From contig DASXMX010000424.1 of the NCBI GenBank assembly GCA_036495445.1, positions 1 to 9,246 on the forward strand: 9,246 nucleotides of DNA. Reading direction: 5' to 3'. The first letter of the stretch is position 1. Every line of letters starts with the position of its first letter. The notes below the pieces were generated by a model. That model worked only from the letters and a program-made list of their open reading frames with translations. It was not told the DNA's origin and searched no databases. The DNA is from DASXMX01 sp036495445 (GTDB lineage Bacteria > Planctomycetota > Phycisphaerae > Tepidisphaerales > Tepidisphaeraceae). The position numbers were made by a program, and so were the translations under genes. This document shows, piece by piece, positions 6,224 to 9,246 of this stretch.

Positions 6224-6691
6224 CTACAGGTTCTCCGCGTACTGCGCGATGAACTGCGGAACGGGGTAATGCTTCATCAGGAACTCGCGAAGCTGCTGAC
6301 GTTCGGCAATCAGGAAGTGGACGGGTTCTTCCAGTGACCGGGTCACGAAGTTGACCGACCGGATCAGGTTCTCCGGGCTGGTCGCCATGCTGAGGGTCTC
6401 GCGGTCGCGGTTCAGCGGGAGCATGTGGAACTGCCAGGCCTGCCGGCGGTTAAGCATCCGCAGGCATTCGGTCTCGATCTGCTGCTCCTTCAGGTCGACG
6501 ACGCCCGCGACCCGGAGGTACTGCTCGACCCAGGCGTCCTCCACCGCCTTGGGGTCGATCCCGTACAGCCGCTCGGCCAGGTCGCCGAACGGGCGGTGCG
6601 ACATCTTCTGGACCTTGAGGATGTGCTCCACCTGCCGGCGGGTCAGCACGCCCTGTTCGACCAATAATTCGCCGATCTGAATGCCAGCCAA
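6224..6691 (-). CDS. Stand-alone GspE/PilB-type N-terminal domain protein (MshEN-like)
   Basis: This encodes 155 residues. The start is TTG 6691: GGAGG at 6700-6696 lies 4 nt before it, no ATG or GTG precedes it in frame before a stop, and IQIGELLVEQGVLT follows at once, as in the family. The protein is the N-terminal module of secretion/pilus ATPases with no ATPase domain. Two tandem copies of the 24-residue MshEN pattern (R-L-G-x2-L-x10-L-x3-L-x2-Q) can be laid out: residues 5-28 (Q-I-G ... Q) and 34-57 (P-F-G ... Q). The second half (about 60-143) matches the GspII_E_N fold, with VVDLKEQQIETECLRMLN, LPLNRDRETLSMATSPENL and VHFLIAERQQLREFL. MshEN domains bind cyclic di-GMP, but the usual Arg is Gln and Pro here, so binding is doubtful. 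It may act as a cytoplasmic adaptor or a regulator in trans. Confidence 0.82.
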   Translation of the reverse strand: MAGIQIGELLVEQGVLTRRQVEHILKVQKMSHRPFGDLAERLYGIDPKAVEDAWVEQYLRVAGVVDLKEQQIETECLRMLNRRQAWQFHMLPLNRDRETLSMATSPENLIRSVNFVTRSLEEPVHFLIAERQQLREFLMKHYPVPQFIAQYAENL

Positions 6692-6754
6692 GACTCCTCC
6701 AATCGTAAAGCTCTACCCGGAGTATCGGCCGGATCGAGGGAGGGCTTGGGGGGT

Positions 6755-6776
6755 TTGCCGCGGTCGCATGCGGCAA
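6755..6776. repeat. Short inverted repeat in the divergent intergenic region
   Basis: TTGCCGC at 6755-6761 and GCGGCAA at 6770-6776 are perfect reverse complements around an 8-nt loop. It lies between the divergent starts of the GspE-type gene (6691) and the lipoprotein gene (6900), so it could be a regulator site or the leader hairpin of the minus-strand gene. No function is shown. Confidence 0.4.
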
Positions 6777-6824
6777 GTCGCTCCGGCCCGGTGGCGCCAG
6801 CCTTCACGCCCTCTTAACCCCTCC

Positions 6825-6856
6825 TTGACTGGTCCCCAAAGCCCGCCCCCTACTGT
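6825..6856 (+). promoter_or_regulatory. Weak candidate promoter for the lipoprotein gene
   Basis: TTGACT at 6825-6830 matches five of six -35 bases. The best -10-like hexamer downstream is TACTGT at 6851-6856, only three of six and with a long 20-nt spacer. Its position, about 45 nt before the start codon, is right for this gene, but the sequence support is thin. Confidence 0.25.
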
Positions 6857-6899
6857 CGAGCTCGGAATCGCATTTCAACTCTCATTTGGAGGCAATCGA

Positions 6900-7250
6900 A
6901 TGAAGCGTGTAGCAGTCGTGTTGGCGTTGGGTTTGGCGGCCGGGTGCTCGAGCCAAAACAACGGCGGCGGGCCGTCGAAGTCCGCGGGGGAAACCTCGAC
7001 GCCGTCGATGCAGCACATCTCCCATGCCGGAGAAACCCCCGGTTACTACGAATACAACCGCGACGGCAAGACCTACGTGACCGGCTACGCCAGCACGGCC
7101 TCGACGGTGCGGGAAGGAAACCTGTCCGCCTCGAATTGGGTCGAGAAGCCGAACTTCGGCGCCGACGGGCAGACCGTCGTCTTCGAGGACGATGGGAAGG
7201 GCCTCGCTCAGAAGCTGGAGAAGGAATATCAGGCCGAGCACAAGAAGTAA
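6900..7250 (+). CDS. Small predicted outer-membrane lipoprotein of unknown function
   Basis: This encodes 116 residues from ATG 6900, chosen because GGAGG at 6888-6892 lies exactly 7 nt upstream and because it gives a textbook lipoprotein signal: MKRVAVVLALGLAAGC, with C16 as the lipidated cysteine and S17 at +2 (no inner-membrane retention signal). A Ser/Gly/Asn-rich linker (about 17-45) follows. A compact C-terminal part then runs through GYYEYNRDGKTYVTGYAS, KPNFGADGQTVVFEDDGKG and a charged helix ending QAEHKK. The strand-turn pattern 'YYEYNRDGKTYV ... TVVFEDDG' suggests a small beta-containing domain. I do not recognise the family by name. It is a single-gene unit, closed by a strong terminator 28 nt after the stop. 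Confidence 0.85.
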   Translation: MKRVAVVLALGLAAGCSSQNNGGGPSKSAGETSTPSMQHISHAGETPGYYEYNRDGKTYVTGYASTASTVREGNLSASNWVEKPNFGADGQTVVFEDDGKGLAQKLEKEYQAEHKK

Positions 7251-7278
7251 GCGCGTGCCGCGTTCGCCTGAGACGACC

Positions 7279-7325
7279 AAAACGAAGACGCCACGGGTCG
7301 ATGCGACCCGTGGCGTGTTCGTTTT
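7279..7325. terminator. Bidirectional Rho-independent terminator
   Basis: CGCCACGGGTCG (7289-7300) pairs with CGACCCGTGGCG (7304-7315) around an ATG loop. The stem continues, with one mismatch, through AAAACGAA (7279-7286) and TTCGTTTT (7318-7325), giving about 21 bp. The A-rich 5' arm and T-rich 3' arm supply a U run on either strand, so it can end both the lipoprotein message (+) and the helicase message (-), which converge here. Confidence 0.92.
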
Positions 7326-7344
7326 CAGGTTCGATAGCGCGTCG

Positions 7345-8775
7345 TTACCAACCACGGCGACCCGCGGAGTGACGGGGACGGCCGCCACCGCCGTTGCGAG
7401 GACGGCCCTTCCCGAGAATCGGGTGCCGCGGACGTGACGCGTGTCCTTGTCCCTGGCGGTGCTGCGACTGGCCGTGCCCCTGCGGTTTGTCATGAGGCCG
7501 ATTCCCACTGCCGGACGGCTGGTGCGAATGGGGCCGGGGCCGCGGGGCGTGGGGCTGACGGTTCGCGTGCGGTTGCCGCTCGGCCACGTGATGGCCGCCA
7601 CCGTTTTGACGAGGCTGGCCCGCCTGCTGCACCGGCTTGCGGGCGTACTGCGGATGATCCTCGACGACGCGGATCGGCTTGCGGATCAATCGCTCGATTG
7701 CCTTCAGGTCCGCCGCTTCGTCCGGCGAGCAGAAGGAGATCGCCATTCCCTTCGACCCCGCCCGAGCCGTGCGGCCGATGCGGTGCACGTAGGTCTCCGG
7801 CTCCTCGCTCACGTCGTAGTTCACCACGTGCGTGATCCCGTCGACGTCGATCCCCCGGCTGGCGATGTCGGTCGCCACCAGGACGGGGATCTTGCTCGAG
7901 CGGAAGTTGCTCAGCGCCCGCTCGCGGGCGTTCTGGCTCTTGTTCCCGTGGATTGCCTCGGCCTTGATGCCGCTGCCGTTCAAGTGCCGCACCACACGGT
8001 CGGCACCGTGCTTCGTGCGGGTGAAGACGATCGCCCGGAACATCGGCAGGTTCTCGACCAGGTGCGCCAGCAACGCCGACTTGTTCCCCTTCTCGACGTG
8101 GTAAACCGACTGCTCGACGCCTTCGGCCGTGGACGAGACCGGCGCGACCTGCACGCTGGCCGGGTCGCGCATCAGCGACTCGGCGAGTTGCCGGATCTGC
8201 GGCGGCATCGTGGCCGAGAAGAGCATCGTCTGCCGGTGCTTCGGCACGCGGGCGACGACCCGCCGGATGTCGTGGATGAAGCCAATGTCGAGCATCCGGT
8301 CGGCCTCGTCGAGGACGAGCACTTCGATCCCGCTCAGGTCGACCGCCCCCTGGTCCATCAGGTCCAGCAGGCGGCCCGGCGTGGCGACGATCACCTCCGT
8401 CCCGCGGTGCAGGGCGGACACCTGAGGGTTTTGGTTCACCCCGCCGAAGATGACGGTCTGGCGGAACTTCAGATTGGCGCCGTAAGCCCGAAAGCTGTCG
8501 GCGATCTGCGACGCGAGTTCCCGCGTCGGGCAGAGCACCAGCGCCCGCGCCCGTTTGGGCGAGCCCTCGGCCCGAGGCGTCGTGACAAAGCGGTGGAGGA
8601 TCGGCAGCGCGAACGCGGCCGTCTTGCCGGTGCCGGTCTGGGCACAGCCGAGCACGTCGCGCCCGCGGAGGGCGTGCGGGATCGCCTGGGCCTGAATCGG
8701 GGTGGCGGTGGAATAACCCTCCGTCGCGAGCGCGCGCAGGATGGGTTCGGAAAGTTCAAGTTGCACAAACTGCAT
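7345..8775 (-). CDS. rhlE: DEAD-box ATP-dependent RNA helicase, RhlE-like, with His-rich basic tail
   Basis: This encodes 476 residues from ATG 8775. The frame extends upstream to 8862, but AAGGA about 6 nt before ATG 8775 and the Q-motif aromatic F3 just after it fix the start. Motifs in order: Q motif GYSTATPIQ (20-28), motif I AQTGTGKT (45-52), Ia PTRELA (83-88), Ib TPGR (132-135), II DEAD (156-159), III SAT (187-189), V ATDIASRGID (301-310), VI HRIGRTAR (331-338). All residues for RNA-dependent ATP hydrolysis are present, so it should unwind or remodel RNA in the cytoplasm, for example in ribosome assembly, decay or cold adaptation. From about 375 to the end the protein is disordered and rich in Arg, Gly, Gln and Pro with about a dozen His, including QPH/RPH repeats; such tails usually bind RNA. 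RhlE is the closest subfamily by motif wording, but other single DEAD-box types are possible. Confidence 0.93.
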   Translation of the reverse strand: MQFVQLELSEPILRALATEGYSTATPIQAQAIPHALRGRDVLGCAQTGTGKTAAFALPILHRFVTTPRAEGSPKRARALVLCPTRELASQIADSFRAYGANLKFRQTVIFGGVNQNPQVSALHRGTEVIVATPGRLLDLMDQGAVDLSGIEVLVLDEADRMLDIGFIHDIRRVVARVPKHRQTMLFSATMPPQIRQLAESLMRDPASVQVAPVSSTAEGVEQSVYHVEKGNKSALLAHLVENLPMFRAIVFTRTKHGADRVVRHLNGSGIKAEAIHGNKSQNARERALSNFRSSKIPVLVATDIASRGIDVDGITHVVNYDVSEEPETYVHRIGRTARAGSKGMAISFCSPDEAADLKAIERLIRKPIRVVEDHPQYARKPVQQAGQPRQNGGGHHVAERQPHANRQPHAPRPRPHSHQPSGSGNRPHDKPQGHGQSQHRQGQGHASRPRHPILGKGRPRNGGGGRPRHSAGRRGW

Positions 8776-8953
8776 GATGGTCCTTCTCTTCGGTCCGAGG
8801 CTGTGCCTGGTGCCGGAAAATGCGCACCATAGGGGCCACGGCAAACGCCGAAGAAAGGCCAATCGATGCGCTACAACTGGGCTGGATTCGATCAGGAAAG
8901 CCGCAAACGGCGGGGTCTCATGAAAGATCAGGTAGGATCAGTTGCGTCATGAT

Positions 8954-8981
8954 ATTATATCGGGGAAATTCCGATTGTCCA
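8954..8981 (-). promoter_or_regulatory. Strong sigma-70-type promoter for the DEAD-box helicase gene
   Basis: On the minus strand TGGACA (8981-8976, five of six bases of TTGACA) is followed after 16 nt by a perfect TATAAT (8959-8954). Transcription would begin near 8947, leaving a leader of about 170 nt before the ATG. Long leaders are common for cold-regulated helicase messages in other bacteria; whether that applies here is inference. Confidence 0.65.
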
Positions 8982-9031
8982 TTAGATCACCGAAGAAACC
9001 CGTAATTTCAGGCGTGAATCTGCGGGAAATA

Positions 9032-9045
9032 TGCGGAAAACCGCA
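9032..9045. repeat. Short hairpin TGCGG-AAAA-CCGCA
   Basis: Perfect 5-bp arms at 9032-9036 and 9041-9045 surround an AAAA loop, about 70 nt before the partial gene at 9113. It may be a regulator site in the divergent promoter region; nothing more can be said. Confidence 0.3.
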
Positions 9046-9096
9046 CGTTCTCGTGAGCCAAGTTGCAATCCAGTAGAAGGGATCCCGCAGCCGAAC

Positions 9097-9102
9097 TATA
9101 TT
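9097..9102 (+). promoter_or_regulatory. Candidate -10 box for the gene at 9113
   Basis: TATATT matches five of six bases of the -10 consensus and ends 10 nt before the ATG, which would place the transcript start only a few bases from the start codon. No matching -35 box is seen, and no Shine-Dalgarno lies before the ATG, so a leaderless message is possible. Confidence 0.3.
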
Positions 9103-9112
9103 GACCCACCCG

Positions 9113-9246
9113 ATGCAGTCGCCCCAGCAAAACGTCGATGCTTCCCCCTCCGTTCAATCCGATGCCCCCGATGTTCAGCCCCCTGCGCCATCCTGTTGTG
9201 GCAAGTCAGTCATTGCGATCATCTTCGTTGCGGCGCTTGCGATCGG
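9113..9246 (+). CDS. N-terminal part of an unidentified single-pass membrane protein (3' end outside window)
   Basis: From ATG 9113 the frame is open for 44 codons to the window edge. The first 27 residues are polar and rich in Gln, Pro, Ser and Asp. Then come C28-C29-G-K and a hydrophobic run SVIAIIFVAALAI that should be a membrane anchor. The layout (disordered cytoplasmic N terminus, Cys-Cys, one helix, then presumably a periplasmic domain) occurs in several planctomycete membrane-anchored proteins, but the domain that would identify it is missing. The start is supported by position and by the plausible membrane segment, not by a ribosome binding site. It is divergent from the helicase gene. 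Confidence 0.6.
   Translation, partial: MQSPQQNVDASPSVQSDAPDVQPPAPSCCGKSVIAIIFVAALAI

Larger units (their letters stand above)
8776..9112. other. Gene-free divergent region: helicase leader plus promoters
   Basis: No gene is supported between the helicase start (8775, minus) and the partial gene at 9113 (plus). Positions 8776 to about 8947 would be the 5' leader of the helicase message, with a small hairpin GCCG/CGGC at 8900-8911. The stretch 8940-9010 is AT-richer than its surroundings and carries the helicase promoter. Positions 9011-9112 hold a short hairpin and a -10-like box for the plus-strand gene. Confidence 0.6.

Noticed and set aside
7441..8832. A 463-codon open frame on the plus strand
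   Set aside because: It lies entirely opposite the DEAD-box helicase gene, whose motifs are unmistakable. Its translation is Arg/Val/Asp-rich and typical of an antisense shadow in GC-rich DNA.

Overview
The window looks like an ordinary chromosomal stretch of a GC-rich, Gram-negative-type bacterium, most likely a planctomycete (Planctomycetota, perhaps Phycisphaerae). The main reasons are a long pseudopilin-like protein with an N-terminal methylation motif and a C-terminal FFDGHVE motif, a family greatly expanded in that phylum; a free-standing GspE-type N-terminal domain; DUF429 and DUF6263-like proteins; and intergenic repeats of a kind common in planctomycete genomes. The phylum is inferred from gene content, because no rRNA or other marker gene is present.

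Layout from left to right. Positions 1-1384 (+) hold the C-terminal part of an SGNH/GDSL hydrolase followed by an exported DUF6263-like protein. Positions 1385-1740 are a gene-free convergent gap with an AT-rich island, a GC-rich structured segment and a possible terminator. Positions 1741-2703 (-) encode a pseudopilin-like protein whose promoter carries two perfect inverted repeats. Positions 2985-3821 (-) encode a DUF429 predicted nuclease-like protein, followed by a double-hairpin repeat at 3859-3937. Positions 3970-5865 (-) encode an MsbA-type ABC exporter. Positions 5962-6194 are a nested inverted-repeat composite. Positions 6224-6691 (-) encode a lone GspE N-terminal (MshEN-like) domain. 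It is divergent from a small lipoprotein gene at 6900-7250 (+). A strong two-way terminator at 7279-7325 separates the lipoprotein gene from a convergent RhlE-type DEAD-box helicase gene at 7345-8775 (-), which has a good sigma-70-type promoter and a leader of about 170 nt. A partial membrane-protein gene starts at 9113 (+) and runs off the window.

The genes do not form one obvious pathway. The first two may be co-transcribed (46-nt gap). The minus-strand genes between 1741 and 6691 point the same way but are separated by 148-358 nt of repeat- or promoter-bearing DNA, so they are probably separate transcription units. The pseudopilin and the lone GspE-like domain both relate to type II secretion/type IV pilus machinery, but the rest of that machinery is not here. 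I found no transposase, CRISPR array, tRNA, rRNA or defence system. The most interesting content is non-coding: three inverted-repeat structures, a palindrome-covered promoter, and two start codons that sit just after -10-like boxes with no ribosome binding site.
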